Source: an uncultured Castellaniella sp. (GTDB taxonomy: Bacteria > Pseudomonadota > Gammaproteobacteria > Burkholderiales > Burkholderiaceae_B). From it: a stretch of DNA of 64,000 nucleotides. The stretch is taken from contig NZ_CALKHS010000008.1 of assembly GCF_937988725.1 (NCBI RefSeq), positions 1 to 64,000 of the forward strand, written 5' to 3'. Shown piece after piece: positions 16,970 to 26,486 of this stretch; within the stretch, counting starts at the first letter, position 1; every line of letters begins with the position of its first letter. Under the pieces are notes generated by a model. The model was not told the DNA's origin. It searched no databases and saw only the letters and a program-made list of their open reading frames with translations. Both the position numbers and the translations under genes were made by a program.

Positions 16970-17953
16970 TTAGGGATAGAACAGGTCCAACTGGTAGCCG
17001 TTGATCCGCAGGCCGCTGAGCGTCAGGGGCACCTGGACCAGGACCTCGGCGCCCGCGGCGAAAGGATGCCGGGCGGCATCGGCCCCCAGATACTCGGCCG
17101 GCGACAGATTGCGCCGCACCAGCAACGTGCCGGCCGCGTCCTTCAGATCCAGCACCAGCGTCGGCCATTCCTGCGCATGCTCGGCCCGGTTGCGCAGCGT
17201 CGCCTGCAACACGAACCGCTGCACAGGCGCGGCCTCCGCCGCGGCGGAGGGCGGCGCCGCCGATGCCTGCGGCACCGTATCCTGGACCTTCAGGGCCGAG
17301 CCGGTGATGGCCAGCCGCGCCAGATCTCGGGCGTAAGGCACCTGGCAGCGCAGGGACACGCAAGCCTGCTCCAGCCAGGGCCGCAGGGCCGGAACGGCCT
17401 GCGCCAGCTGGGAACGGTACACATAGGCCAGCTGCGCGCCCATCAGCGCCACCAGCGCGATCAGCAGCAGGCGGGCCAGCAGCCGGGCGATTCCGGACCA
17501 CCACGGCTGCGCATCCGCGGGCCGCAACAGCGGCGCGGCCGTGCCGCCCTGGCTGCGATGCCCGGGCCGGGCCTCGACGACGAAGGACTCGGCCGGATCC
17601 GCCGTCTCCGCCGGAGGCTCCATCCAGAAATCGTCGGCCCTGTCGCCGGGACCTGCGTCCGGGGCGAACTGGCCGCGCCCGGAGCGAAACACCTGAGGGG
17701 AAAATTCGTCGCCCGCGTCATCGGGCTCGTAGGGTTCGGGCGCCGGCGCCGGCACGACGGGATCGCGGGGCGGGAAAGCGGCCGGCTCGACGGACGGCAT
17801 GCCGGCGCCCGAGGCGCCGGAAACGACTTCGGCATAGCCGTCGAAGATATGCGAACACTGCACGCAGCGGATATAACCCTTGCGCAGTTGCAAATCTGAC
17901 AGACTGGCTTCAAACACAGTGCCGCATTGCGGGCAACGTGTGGTCAGGTCCAT
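16970..17953 (-). CDS. Zinc-ribbon DUF3426 membrane protein
   Basis: This 327-aa protein begins with an MJ0042-type zinc ribbon (CPQCGTVFEAS then CVQCSHIFDG, residues 8-38), followed by an acidic, Pro-rich linker, one membrane segment (about residues 160-185) and an extracytoplasmic DUF3426 beta domain (about 195-327). That topology suggests sensing or a structural role linking cytoplasm and periplasm. Function is unknown. It is 18 bases downstream of prmA and is probably co-transcribed with it. Confidence 0.88.
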   Translation of the reverse strand: MDLTTRCPQCGTVFEASLSDLQLRKGYIRCVQCSHIFDGYAEVVSGASGAGMPSVEPAAFPPRDPVVPAPAPEPYEPDDAGDEFSPQVFRSGRGQFAPDAGPGDRADDFWMEPPAETADPAESFVVEARPGHRSQGGTAAPLLRPADAQPWWSGIARLLARLLLIALVALMGAQLAYVYRSQLAQAVPALRPWLEQACVSLRCQVPYARDLARLAITGSALKVQDTVPQASAAPPSAAAEAAPVQRFVLQATLRNRAEHAQEWPTLVLDLKDAAGTLLVRRNLSPAEYLGADAARHPFAAGAEVLVQVPLTLSGLRINGYQLDLFYP

Positions 17954-17971
17954 GCCCCGGCCTCCCGTTGA

Positions 17972-18886
17972 TCAGTCTTTGTGCCCGGCCAGACAGACCC
18001 AGCCGTCACGCGCCGCCCACACCTGCAGAGTCATCCAGGGCGCATAGGCCTGGGCAACCTCGTCAGCCTGGCGTTCCAGCACGCCCGACAGGACCAGCCA
18101 GCCCCCGGACGACACCCGGGACGACAGCATCGGCGCCAGGACCTTCAGGGGATTGGACAGGATGTTGGCCACCACGATCTGGCTGGCGCCGGCGGGCAGA
18201 TCGTCCGGCAGACAGGCCTGGACCTGCACCCGGTTGACCGCCGCGTTCTGCGTGGTCGACAGGACCGCCTGTTCGTCGATGTCCACCCCGCGCACGGCGC
18301 CCGCGCCCAGAAGCCGGGCGGCAATGGCCAGGATACCCGAACCGCAGCCATAGTCCAACACGGTCTCGCCGCCCTGGAGATGCGCGGCCAGCCATTCCAG
18401 GCACAGGTGGGTGGTGGGATGGCTGCCCGTGCCGAAGGCCAGGCCCGGATCGAGTTCGATGCGGATGATGCCGTCCCCCGAGCCGCCGGCCGGCAGATCG
18501 GCGTCCTCTCGGTGCCAGCTGGGCACGATCCAGATGCGGTCGCCCACGGCGATCGGCCCGAACTGGGACTGGGTCAGACGCACCCAGTCCGCATCCGGCA
18601 CGTCGCGCAGCAGCCAGTCGCCCGCGGCCGGCGCCGGGCCGGCCAGGCCGTCCAGGGCCGCCAGCAGCTGGGCGGGGTCGTCGCCGTCGGCCAGCAGGGC
18701 CACCAGGCGGTTGCGCTGCCAGGCCAGGGTTTCGGGTTCCGTGCCCGGTTCGCCGAAGAGCGCCTGTTCCTGATCGGTATCGCCGTCGGCGTCTTCGACG
18801 GACACCGACAGGGCGCCGGCTTCCAGCAGCGCGTCCGACCAGACTTCCGCCTGGTCGCGCCTGCAGCTGAGCACCAATTCACGCAT
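17972..18886 (-). CDS. prmA: Ribosomal protein L11 methyltransferase
   Basis: This 304-aa enzyme trimethylates lysines and the N-terminus of ribosomal protein L11 using S-adenosylmethionine. The N-terminal L11-recognition domain (1-60) precedes the Rossmann-type catalytic domain with motif I VLDYGCGSGILAI and the NILSNPL signature. It lies 9 bases behind accC in a conserved accB-accC-prmA run. Confidence 0.95.
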   Translation of the reverse strand: MRELVLSCRRDQAEVWSDALLEAGALSVSVEDADGDTDQEQALFGEPGTEPETLAWQRNRLVALLADGDDPAQLLAALDGLAGPAPAAGDWLLRDVPDADWVRLTQSQFGPIAVGDRIWIVPSWHREDADLPAGGSGDGIIRIELDPGLAFGTGSHPTTHLCLEWLAAHLQGGETVLDYGCGSGILAIAARLLGAGAVRGVDIDEQAVLSTTQNAAVNRVQVQACLPDDLPAGASQIVVANILSNPLKVLAPMLSSRVSSGGWLVLSGVLERQADEVAQAYAPWMTLQVWAARDGWVCLAGHKD

Positions 18887-18895
18887 GCCTCGACC

Positions 18896-20242
18896 CTATG
18901 ACCGCTGGGCCAGTTTGTGTTCGAGGTAATGGATGCTGGTGCCGCCCTTGATGAAGTTCTCGTCCTGCAGCAGTTCGCGATGCAGCGGGATGTTGGTGCG
19001 CACCCCTTCGACGATCATTTCCGACAGGGCGATGTCCATGCGCATCAGCGCCTGGTGGCGATCGTCGCCGTAGGCGATGAGCTTGGCCACCATGGAATCG
19101 TAGTACGGCGGGACCGTGTAGCCGGTGAAGACGTGCGAATCCATGCGCACCCCGGGGCCGCCCGGCACGTGCCAGTTGGTGACCTTGCCCGGGCTGGGCG
19201 TGAACTTGTGCGGGTCTTCCGCGTTGATCCGGCATTCGATGGCATGCCCGCGCAGATGGATGTCGCGCTGGCGCAGCGTGAATTTTTCACCGGCCGCGAT
19301 GCGGATCTGCCACTGGACGAGATCCAGCCCCGTGATCATTTCGGTCACGGTGTGCTCGACCTGGATGCGGGTGTTCATCTCGATGAAGAAGAATTCCCCG
19401 TTTTCGTACAGGAATTCGAACGTGCCGGCGCCGCGATACCGCATCTGGCGGCAGGCTTCCGCGCAGCGTTCGCCGATGCGCTCGATCAGGGCGCGGTCGA
19501 TGCCCGGCGCCGGGGCTTCCTCGATGACCTTCTGGTGGCGGCGCTGCATGGAGCAATCGCGCTCGCCCAGCCAGACCGCCTTGCCCTCGCCGTCGGCCAA
19601 TATCTGGATTTCGATGTGGCGCGGGTTCTCCAGGAATTTTTCCAGGTAGACCTCGGGATTGTTGAAGGCGACCCCGGCTTCCGTGCGCGTCATGGCCACG
19701 GAATTGATCAGCGCCCCGGCCTCGTAGACGACGCGCATGCCGCGCCCGCCGCCGCCACCGGCGGCCTTGATGATCACGGGATAGCCGACCCTTTCGGCGA
19801 TCCGCTGGATTTCGGCGGGATCGTCGGGCAGGGCGCCGTCCGAACCCGGCACCACCGGCACGCCGGCGGCGATCATGGCCTGCTTGGCGCTGACCTTGTC
19901 GCCCATGGTGCGGATGCTTTCAGGACGCGGGCCGATGAAGACGAAGCCGCTCTTCTCGACGCGTTCGGCGAAATCGGCGTTTTCCGACAGAAAGCCGTAT
20001 CCGGGATGGATGGCCTCGGCGTCGGTGACCTCGGCCGCCGAAATCAGGGCCGGCATGTTCAGGTAGCTGTCGCGCGGCGAGGCGGGCCCGATGCAGACGG
20101 ATTCGTCGGCCAGGCGGACGTACTTGGCCTCGCGGTCGGCTTCGGAGTGAACCACCACGGTCTTGATGCCCATCTCGCGGCAGGCGCGTTGAACCCGCAG
20201 GGCGATTTCTCCGCGATTGGCAATCAGTATCTTTTCAAACAT
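18896..20242 (-). CDS. accC: Acetyl-CoA carboxylase, biotin carboxylase subunit
   Basis: This 448-aa ATP-grasp enzyme carboxylates the biotin on AccB, the first half of malonyl-CoA synthesis for fatty acids. Visible signatures are LIANRGEIALRV at the start, the ATP-lid GGGGGRGMRVV, and EMNTRIQVEHTVTEMITG, which carries catalytic Glu and Arg residues. The length matches the family. Its ATG lies 3 bases after the accB stop, so the two subunits are translationally coupled. Confidence 0.97.
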   Translation of the reverse strand: MFEKILIANRGEIALRVQRACREMGIKTVVVHSEADREAKYVRLADESVCIGPASPRDSYLNMPALISAAEVTDAEAIHPGYGFLSENADFAERVEKSGFVFIGPRPESIRTMGDKVSAKQAMIAAGVPVVPGSDGALPDDPAEIQRIAERVGYPVIIKAAGGGGGRGMRVVYEAGALINSVAMTRTEAGVAFNNPEVYLEKFLENPRHIEIQILADGEGKAVWLGERDCSMQRRHQKVIEEAPAPGIDRALIERIGERCAEACRQMRYRGAGTFEFLYENGEFFFIEMNTRIQVEHTVTEMITGLDLVQWQIRIAAGEKFTLRQRDIHLRGHAIECRINAEDPHKFTPSPGKVTNWHVPGGPGVRMDSHVFTGYTVPPYYDSMVAKLIAYGDDRHQALMRMDIALSEMIVEGVRTNIPLHRELLQDENFIKGGTSIHYLEHKLAQRS

Positions 20243-20245
20243 GGC

Positions 20246-20686
20246 TTAGGCAATGATGAACAGAGGTTGGCCGTATTCGACGGGTTCGCCGTTGTCGACC
20301 AGGATTTCCTTGATCACGCCGGACTTGTCGGCCTCGATCTCGTTGAGGAGCTTCATCGCCTCGATGATGCACAGCGGGTCGCCTTCCTTGACGGTCTGGC
20401 CGACTTCCACGAACGCCGGGGAGTTCGGATTGGGCGCGCGGTAGAAGGTGCCGACCATGGGAGCCTTCACCTGATGACCCTGGGGCGCGGCGGCCGGAGC
20501 CGGCGCAGCGGCGGGCGCGGCCGCCGGCGCGGCCACCACCTGGGCGGCCACGGGCGCCGGCGCCACCACAGGAGTCTGCGAGAACTTGACGATGCGGACC
20601 TTGCCCTCGCCCTCGGTGATTTCGAGTTCGGCAATCCCCGAATCGGCCACCAGGTCGATCAGTGTCTTCAGCTTTCTGAGATCCAT
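20246..20686 (-). CDS. accB: Biotin carboxyl carrier protein of acetyl-CoA carboxylase
   Basis: This 146-aa carrier has its biotin attached to Lys112 in the EAMKLLNEI motif. The N-terminal helical part is separated from the C-terminal biotinyl domain by an Ala/Pro linker (residues about 40-68). ATG 20686 starts the conserved MDLRKLKTLIDL; the frame upstream is not conserved-looking. In many relatives aroQ precedes accB. Here there is instead a 265-base gap with a possible promoter, then a TlpA-like gene. Confidence 0.96.
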   Translation of the reverse strand: MDLRKLKTLIDLVADSGIAELEITEGEGKVRIVKFSQTPVVAPAPVAAQVVAAPAAAPAAAPAPAAAPQGHQVKAPMVGTFYRAPNPNSPAFVEVGQTVKEGDPLCIIEAMKLLNEIEADKSGVIKEILVDNGEPVEYGQPLFIIA

Positions 20687-20879
20687 GAGAAATGATTCCT
20701 GTGAGCAGGCCCGCATCGGCAGGCCATTCATGATGAAATGCGGGCGGCAGAAACAAATACGCCGTCGGTCCGCCCTGTTCGAACAGGGAAAATCCACGAC
20801 GGCCACATCTGACATGACGCCCGGGGGTCTGCTGAAAAAGAGGCAGCCACAACCTGAGCGCATCAGCCCTTAAAGCGCC

Positions 20880-20908
20880 TTTTTACGCTAAAACCGTCGA
20901 TTTGTCCA
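20880..20908 (-). promoter_or_regulatory. Possible sigma-70 promoter of accB operon
   Basis: On the minus strand TGGACA (20903-20908) is separated by 17 bases from TAAAAA (20880-20885), giving 5/6 and 4/6 matches to the consensus. The implied leader to accB is about 190 bases. Its placement in the only long gap before the operon supports it. Confidence 0.45.
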
Positions 20909-20951
20909 TTAAATCGGGGGCGGAAAGGCTGTCCGCCATTTAAATTGAAAC

Positions 20952-21452
20952 TTAAAGTATCCTGGCGACCCGGGACTGCAGGTCGTCCGGTTTGAGTTCA
21001 CCCACGACCGTGGAGCTTTCGCGCCCATTGCGATCGAACAGGACCGTGAAGGGCAGGCCGCCGCCCTTGTTGCCCAGGTCGCGCATCAGGGGAATGCCCT
21101 GGGTGCCCGTGAGCAGCAGGGGATAGGAGACGGAGACCTTGTCCAGGAACCGCAGGACGTTCGCGCGGGTATCGATGGCCAGCCCCAGCACCGTCAGATC
21201 GGAATGCTGCTGGTGCAGGGATTCGAGCAGCGGCATTTCGCGCACGCAGGGCGCGCACCAGCTGGCCCAGAAATTCATCACCACCGGGCGGCCGACATAG
21301 GCGGACAGCGGCTGGGCGGCGCCCTGCAAGTCGTCGAACGAGCGGCCGAACACCGGGTCGGCCGGCAGCATGGCCGCGCGAGCCATCCCGCCACCGGCGG
21401 CCAAGCCCAGCAAAGCCCCCGAAGCCGTGCGCAAGAACAAGCGCCTGTCCAT
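20952..21452 (-). CDS. TlpA-like periplasmic thiol-disulfide reductase
   Basis: This 166-aa thioredoxin-fold protein has a twin-Arg signal-like N-terminus (DRRLFLRTASGALLGLAAGG) and the active site WCAPC with Cys66 and Cys69. The cis-Pro loop is GLPFTVLFDRNGRE. It should act as a reductant in the periplasm, for example for cytochrome c maturation or disulfide repair. ATG 21452 is chosen because it begins the signal peptide. It is divergent from mpl, with 73 bases between. Confidence 0.9.
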   Translation of the reverse strand: MDRRLFLRTASGALLGLAAGGGMARAAMLPADPVFGRSFDDLQGAAQPLSAYVGRPVVMNFWASWCAPCVREMPLLESLHQQHSDLTVLGLAIDTRANVLRFLDKVSVSYPLLLTGTQGIPLMRDLGNKGGGLPFTVLFDRNGRESSTVVGELKPDDLQSRVARIL

Positions 21453-21525
21453 CCATTCACCCACCGTGAAACCTGTTGCCAGGTCATCATAGCATTGGGC
21501 CCTACAATACAGCCCGGAGGATACG

Positions 21526-22935
21526 ATGCACGTACACATACTGGGAATCTGCGGCACCTTCATGGGCGGCCTGGCCCTGATCGCCCGCTCGGCCGGACAC
21601 CGGGTCACGGGCTGCGACGCCGGCGTCTACCCCCCCATGAGCACGCAACTGCGCGAACAGGGCATCGACCTGGTCGAAGGCTTCGACGCCAGCCAGACCG
21701 GGCTGGGCGCCGACCTGTACATCATCGGCAACGTCGTCAGCCGGGGCAACCCGCTGATGGAGGCCATCCTGGATCGCGGGCTGCCCTACATATCAGGCCC
21801 GCAGTGGCTGGCGGAACACATCCTGCCGGGCCAGCACGTGCTGGCGGTGGCGGGCACGCATGGCAAGACCACCACCAGCGCCCTGCTGGCCTGGATCTTC
21901 GAACACGCGGGACAGCCCGCCAACTTCCTGATCGGCGGGGTCGCGCCGGATCTTCAGGTGTCGGCGCGCTATCAGGCCCGATCCCGCCACTTCGTCATCG
22001 AGGCCGACGAATACGACACGGCCTTCTTCGACAAGCGATCCAAGTTCGTGCACTACCGCCCGCGCACGGCGATCCTGAACAATCTGGAATTCGACCACGC
22101 CGACATCTTCCCGGATCTGGCCGCCATCGAGACCCAGTTCCACCACCTGGTGCGCACCATCCCCGCCAGCGGGCGCATCATCCGCCCCGCCGCCGGCGAC
22201 GCCCTGGACCGGGTGCTGGCCAGGGGCTGCTGGACGCCCGTCGACACCTTCGGCCCGGACGGGCTGTGGCAGGCCCACGCGGATCCGGACGACGATCGCC
22301 GCTGCCGGATCCTGCGCGACGGGCAGGATCAAGGCTGGCTGGACTGGTCGATGGCGGGACTGCACAACCGGTCCAATGCGCTGGCCGCCGTGGCCGCCGC
22401 GCATCACGCGGGCATCCCAGTGCCGGCGGCGCTCGACGCCCTGCATGCCTTCCAGGGGGTCCGCCGGCGGCTGGAACTGCGCGGCACGGCGCAGGGGGTG
22501 GCGGTCTACGACGACTTCGCCCACCATCCCAGCGCCATCGCCACCACCATCGACGGCCTGCGGCGGCGCATCGGCGCCGGCCCGCGCATCCTGGCGGTCC
22601 TGGAGCCCCGGTCGAACACCATGAAGCTGGGCACCATGGCCGCCCGCCTGCCCGAGTCCCTGGCGCAGGCCGACCGGGTGTACTGCTACGGGGAAACCGC
22701 CGGCAAGCAGGCGCTGGGCTGGGACGCCGCGCAGGTCCTGGCGCCGCTGGGCGACCGCCTCGCCTGGACGGGTCACGACCTGCCCGCCCTGATCGACGTC
22801 CTGTGCCGCGACGCGCGGGCCGGCGACCAGGTGCTCATCATGAGCAACGGCGGCTTCGGCGGCATCCACCTGAAACTGCTGGACGCGTTGGACCGGCGCC
22901 CGCCGGGCGCCGCTTCGGACCAGCCCCCCCACTGA
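21526..22935 (+). CDS. mpl: UDP-MurNAc:L-Ala-gamma-D-Glu-meso-DAP ligase
   Basis: This 469-aa Mur-ligase-family enzyme re-attaches recycled murein tripeptide to UDP-MurNAc, bypassing MurC-MurE. The N-terminal HILGICGTFMGG, the P-loop GTHGKTTTSALLAWI (about residue 110) and the DDFAHHPSAI segment in the C-terminal domain are diagnostic. With anmK at the window start, the genome keeps at least two murein-recycling enzymes. A GGAGG ribosome site precedes the ATG. RNB ribonuclease follows 15 bases later. Confidence 0.96.
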   Translation: MHVHILGICGTFMGGLALIARSAGHRVTGCDAGVYPPMSTQLREQGIDLVEGFDASQTGLGADLYIIGNVVSRGNPLMEAILDRGLPYISGPQWLAEHILPGQHVLAVAGTHGKTTTSALLAWIFEHAGQPANFLIGGVAPDLQVSARYQARSRHFVIEADEYDTAFFDKRSKFVHYRPRTAILNNLEFDHADIFPDLAAIETQFHHLVRTIPASGRIIRPAAGDALDRVLARGCWTPVDTFGPDGLWQAHADPDDDRRCRILRDGQDQGWLDWSMAGLHNRSNALAAVAAAHHAGIPVPAALDALHAFQGVRRRLELRGTAQGVAVYDDFAHHPSAIATTIDGLRRRIGAGPRILAVLEPRSNTMKLGTMAARLPESLAQADRVYCYGETAGKQALGWDAAQVLAPLGDRLAWTGHDLPALIDVLCRDARAGDQVLIMSNGGFGGIHLKLLDALDRRPPGAASDQPPH

Positions 22936-22950
22936 CCCTACCTACCGTTT

Positions 22951-24831
22951 ATGCACGTTCTCTACGAAGACGCCGGCAAGCTCAAGGCCGAAACCATCTT
23001 TTCCGAAGCCGACACCTCGCTGCAAGTGGAGTCGGCCTCCGGCAAGCGCAGCAAGATCAAGCGCAACAACGTCCTGTTCACGTTCGAGCAGCCCGCCCCC
23101 GACACGCTGCTGCCCAGCGCCGAAGCGCTGGCGGCGACCCTGGAGCCGGACTTCCTCTGGGAGTTCGCGCCGCAGGAGGAATTCGAAGCCGCCGCCCTGG
23201 CGGAAGATTATTTCGGCCACGCTCCGGACGCCGTGGAAAAGACGGCCCTGATCCTGGCCCTGTCGGCCGCGCCGGCCTATTTCCACCGGCGCGGCCGCGG
23301 CCTCTACCGCCCCGCCCCGCCCGACATCCTGCAGGCCGCCCTGGCGGCCATCGAAAAGAAACGCCTGCAGGCCGAACAACAGCAGCAGTGGACCGAGGCC
23401 CTGGTCGCCGGACAGCTGCCCGAGGCCCTGCGCGGCGTCGCCCGCACGTTCCTGGACCAGCCCGACAAGAACTCGCTGGAATGGAAGGCCTTCGACGCCG
23501 CCATCCAGCAACTGGGCGCCAGCCCCGAGAAGCTGCTGCTCTCGCTGGGCGTCTGGCCCGATCCGCTGAGCATGATGCGCGAGCGCTTTCTGGCCGCGCA
23601 TTTTCCCAAGGGCACCGAATGGCCGCCCGTGGCGGTCGAGCCCTGGGGCGAGGATCTGCCCCAGGCGGACGTCGAGGCCTACTCGGTGGACGATTCCAGC
23701 ACCACGGAAATCGACGATGCCCTGTCGGTCACGCTGCCCGACGACGACACCCTGTGCGTCGGCATTCACATCGCGGCGCCCGCCCTGGCCATTCCGCGCG
23801 GCAGCGCGTTCGACGACATGGCGCGCAGCCGCATGTCCACCGTCTACATGCCGGGCGACAAGATCCCCATGCTGCCGCGCGAACTGATCGCCGCCTTTTC
23901 CCTGGACGAGGGCCAGTGGCGCCCCGCCCTGTCGCTCTACATCACGGCCCGTCGACACGACGGCGAGATCCTGGCCACCGACACGCGGCTGGAACGCATC
24001 CGGGTCACGGCCAACCTGCGCCACGACCGCCTCGGCGGCGCCATCACGGCCGAAGCGCTGGCCGACCCGGACGCCGAAGTCCCCTACGCCCACTGGCTGC
24101 GGCCGCTGTGGCAGTTCGCGCAGCACCTGAGCGCCGCCCGCGATCAGGTGCGGGGCAAGCCGGAAAACAACGACCGCGTGGAATACAGCTTCGAGCTGGA
24201 CGGCCCGGCCGACGACCCGGATTCGATCATCCGGCTGATCCCCCGCCAGCGCAATGCCCCGCTGGAGCGGCTGGTGGCGGAATACATGATCCTGACCAAC
24301 ACCCAATGGGGCGCCTTGCTGGCCCGCCACGGGGTTCCGGGCATCTACCGCTCGCAGCAGATGGGGCGCACGCGCATGTCCACCCAGGCGCTGCCGCACG
24401 AATCCATCGCCGTGCCGCAATACATCTGGTCCACCTCGCCGCTGCGCCGCTACGTGGATCTGATCAACCAGGGCCAGATCCTGGCGGCCGCCGAACACGG
24501 GGTGTCGGCCCGCCTGGTCGCCCCCTTCAAGCCCAAGGACGCCGACCTCTACGCGCTGATCGGGGCCTTCGACTCGCAATACACGCTGTGGGGCGAATTC
24601 CAGTCCTCCATGGAACGCTACTGGTGCATCCGCTGGCTGCAGCAGCAGGGTCTGCAGGAAGTCCGCGCCCACGTGCTGCGGGAAAACCTCGTGCGGCTGG
24701 CGTGCGCCCCCCTGGTGACCCGCATCAACGGCCTGCCCGCTTTCGAACGCGGCCAGGAGATCATGCTGGACATTCTGGGCTACGATGATCTGGGACTGGA
24801 CATCGAGTGCCGCCTGCGCGAAGCGCTCTGA
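22951..24831 (+). CDS. RNB-domain 3'-5' exoribonuclease (RNase II/R family)
   Basis: This 626-aa protein contains the RNB catalytic core starting near residue 245 (DDSSTTEIDDALSV, with the metal-binding aspartates) and ending with the TSPLRRYVDLINQGQIL signature. The N-terminal half (1-240) is a lineage-specific region without an evident cold-shock domain, and no S1 domain of RNase R length is visible at the end. It degrades single-stranded RNA processively. It lies between mpl and the TonB-like gene, an arrangement I recall from Burkholderiales. Confidence 0.92.
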   Translation: MHVLYEDAGKLKAETIFSEADTSLQVESASGKRSKIKRNNVLFTFEQPAPDTLLPSAEALAATLEPDFLWEFAPQEEFEAAALAEDYFGHAPDAVEKTALILALSAAPAYFHRRGRGLYRPAPPDILQAALAAIEKKRLQAEQQQQWTEALVAGQLPEALRGVARTFLDQPDKNSLEWKAFDAAIQQLGASPEKLLLSLGVWPDPLSMMRERFLAAHFPKGTEWPPVAVEPWGEDLPQADVEAYSVDDSSTTEIDDALSVTLPDDDTLCVGIHIAAPALAIPRGSAFDDMARSRMSTVYMPGDKIPMLPRELIAAFSLDEGQWRPALSLYITARRHDGEILATDTRLERIRVTANLRHDRLGGAITAEALADPDAEVPYAHWLRPLWQFAQHLSAARDQVRGKPENNDRVEYSFELDGPADDPDSIIRLIPRQRNAPLERLVAEYMILTNTQWGALLARHGVPGIYRSQQMGRTRMSTQALPHESIAVPQYIWSTSPLRRYVDLINQGQILAAAEHGVSARLVAPFKPKDADLYALIGAFDSQYTLWGEFQSSMERYWCIRWLQQQGLQEVRAHVLRENLVRLACAPLVTRINGLPAFERGQEIMLDILGYDDLGLDIECRLREAL

Positions 24832-24836
24832 ACGAC

Positions 24837-25730
24837 ATGACACAGCCGCAGCCTTCCTCCCTGCCGCTGCAGTTGCTGGAACCCCGCCATGAAGGCCGCA
24901 GCCGCATGGCGCTGGCCCTGCTGTTGTCCGTCTGCGCCCACGCGCTGCTGCTGCTCTGGCAGGCGGTCGCCCCGCCCGCCGTCACCCAGGAATCCCCGCT
25001 GGAAATCACCCTGGTCAACAGCCGCAGCGACCAGGCGCCGCTGCGGCCCCAGGCCCTGGCCCAGCAGAACCTGGATGGCGGCGGCGAACGGGACCGGGGC
25101 ATGGCCGCGTCGCCGCTGCCGCGCACCAGCGAGGGCGATGCCGACGACATCGTGCTGGCCGCCATGCGCCGCCGCCAGGCCGAACTGGAGGCCGAACAGC
25201 GCCGCCTGCTGACGCAGCTGGAATCCGCGGACAAGGCGCCGCAGACCCGGCCGGCGCCCGAGCTGCTGGGCCAGAGCGCCGAACCCGGCGAAGACGAACG
25301 CCAGCAGGACAGCCTGGTGCTCAGCGCCCGCATCGCCGCGCTGAAAGACAGGATCGAACGCTACAACGCCCTGCCCCGGCAGACTTTCGTCGCCCCGTCC
25401 ACGCAGGCGGCCGATTATGCCAGGTACGTCGAAGAGTGGCGCCAGCGCATCGAACTGATCGGCACGCAGCACTATCCGCCCGAGGCGCGCGGGCGCATCT
25501 ACGGCGACCTGCGGCTGACCGTCTACATCCGCCGCGACGGGCAGCTGGATCACCTGGTCTTCGACCAGCCGTCCGATCACGCCATCCTGAACAGCGCGGC
25601 CCGGCGCATCGTCGAACTGGCGGCGCCCTTCCCGCCCCTGCCTGCGGAACTGGCCGCGCGCACGGACATCCTGGCCATCACCCGCACCTGGCATTTCACG
25701 CGCGCAGGCGTGGATACGGCATCCCCATGA
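24837..25730 (+). CDS. TonB-like protein with C-terminal TonB domain
   Basis: This 297-aa protein has one N-terminal transmembrane helix (residues about 22-42), a Gln/Glu-rich coiled-coil linker and a C-terminal TonB domain (about 205-297: YPPEARGRIYGDLRLTVYI). It may transmit energy to outer-membrane receptors or act in a related structural role; no exbB/exbD lie nearby. The ATG at 24837 is 5 bases past the ribonuclease stop, and its stop overlaps the mtgA start. Confidence 0.85.
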   Translation: MTQPQPSSLPLQLLEPRHEGRSRMALALLLSVCAHALLLLWQAVAPPAVTQESPLEITLVNSRSDQAPLRPQALAQQNLDGGGERDRGMAASPLPRTSEGDADDIVLAAMRRRQAELEAEQRRLLTQLESADKAPQTRPAPELLGQSAEPGEDERQQDSLVLSARIAALKDRIERYNALPRQTFVAPSTQAADYARYVEEWRQRIELIGTQHYPPEARGRIYGDLRLTVYIRRDGQLDHLVFDQPSDHAILNSAARRIVELAAPFPPLPAELAARTDILAITRTWHFTRAGVDTASP

Positions 25731-26431
25731 ACCTGCGCCGCCTGATCACCGCCGTCGTGCTGGCAGCCCTGTGCGCCGGTTTCCTGTATCAGGTCGGCCT
25801 GCTGGGGATGGTGGTCTGGTTCAATTTCCGCAATCCGTCCAACACGCCGATCATGCAGGACACCCTGTACGCGCTGCGGGCCCGCGACCCCGACGCCCGC
25901 CTGTCTTATGACTGGGTGCCTTATGACCGCATCAGCGTCCAGCTGAAACGCGCCGTGATCGCATCCGAAGATTCGGGCTTCGTGGAACACGACGGCGTGG
26001 AATGGAGCGCCATCCGCAAAGCCTGGAGCTACAACCAGCGCCAGGAATCCCTGGGCCACAGCCGCCGGCGCGGCGGCTCCACCATCACCCAGCAGCTGGC
26101 GAAGAACCTGTTCCTGTCGAATTCGCGCAACTATCTGCGCAAGGGCCAGGAACTGATCCTGACCTACATGATCGAAGCGGTGATGAGCAAGCGCCGCATC
26201 CTGGAACTCTACCTGAACGTCGCGCAGTGGGGCGCGGCCACCTTCGGCGCCCAGGCCGCCGCCCGCCACTACTTCAAGACCGATGCGGCCCGGCTGTCCG
26301 GCGCCCAGGCGGCGCAGCTGGCGGCCATGCTGCCCAACCCGGCCTACTACGACCGGCGCGGCGCCACGGGGTACCTGCGATCCCATGCCGCCACCGTGCG
26401 CGCCCGCATGTCGCAGGTCGCCGTGCCCTGA
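25727..26431 (+). CDS. mtgA: Monofunctional biosynthetic peptidoglycan transglycosylase
   Basis: This 234-aa GT51 glycosyltransferase polymerises lipid II into glycan strands at the inner membrane. An N-terminal anchor helix (about 5-30) precedes the catalytic domain with ASEDSGFVEHDGVEW, containing the catalytic Glu, RRGGSTITQQLAKNLF, and KRRILELYLNVAQWG. Its ATG overlaps the upstream stop as ATGA. In many Burkholderiales aroE is the neighbour of mtgA; it is absent here. Confidence 0.95.
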   Translation: MNLRRLITAVVLAALCAGFLYQVGLLGMVVWFNFRNPSNTPIMQDTLYALRARDPDARLSYDWVPYDRISVQLKRAVIASEDSGFVEHDGVEWSAIRKAWSYNQRQESLGHSRRRGGSTITQQLAKNLFLSNSRNYLRKGQELILTYMIEAVMSKRRILELYLNVAQWGAATFGAQAAARHYFKTDAARLSGAQAAQLAAMLPNPAYYDRRGATGYLRSHAATVRARMSQVAVP

Positions 26432-26486
26432 TCCGGCCCCGCATGGGGATCAGAGTACTATTGAGGTTTTCCCCGCAGTCAGACCC

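Noticed and set aside
21204..24788. A very long plus-strand frame overlapping mpl and the RNB gene
   Set aside because: It is a shifted reading of two well-supported genes, with low-complexity Arg/Pro/Gly composition and no domain.
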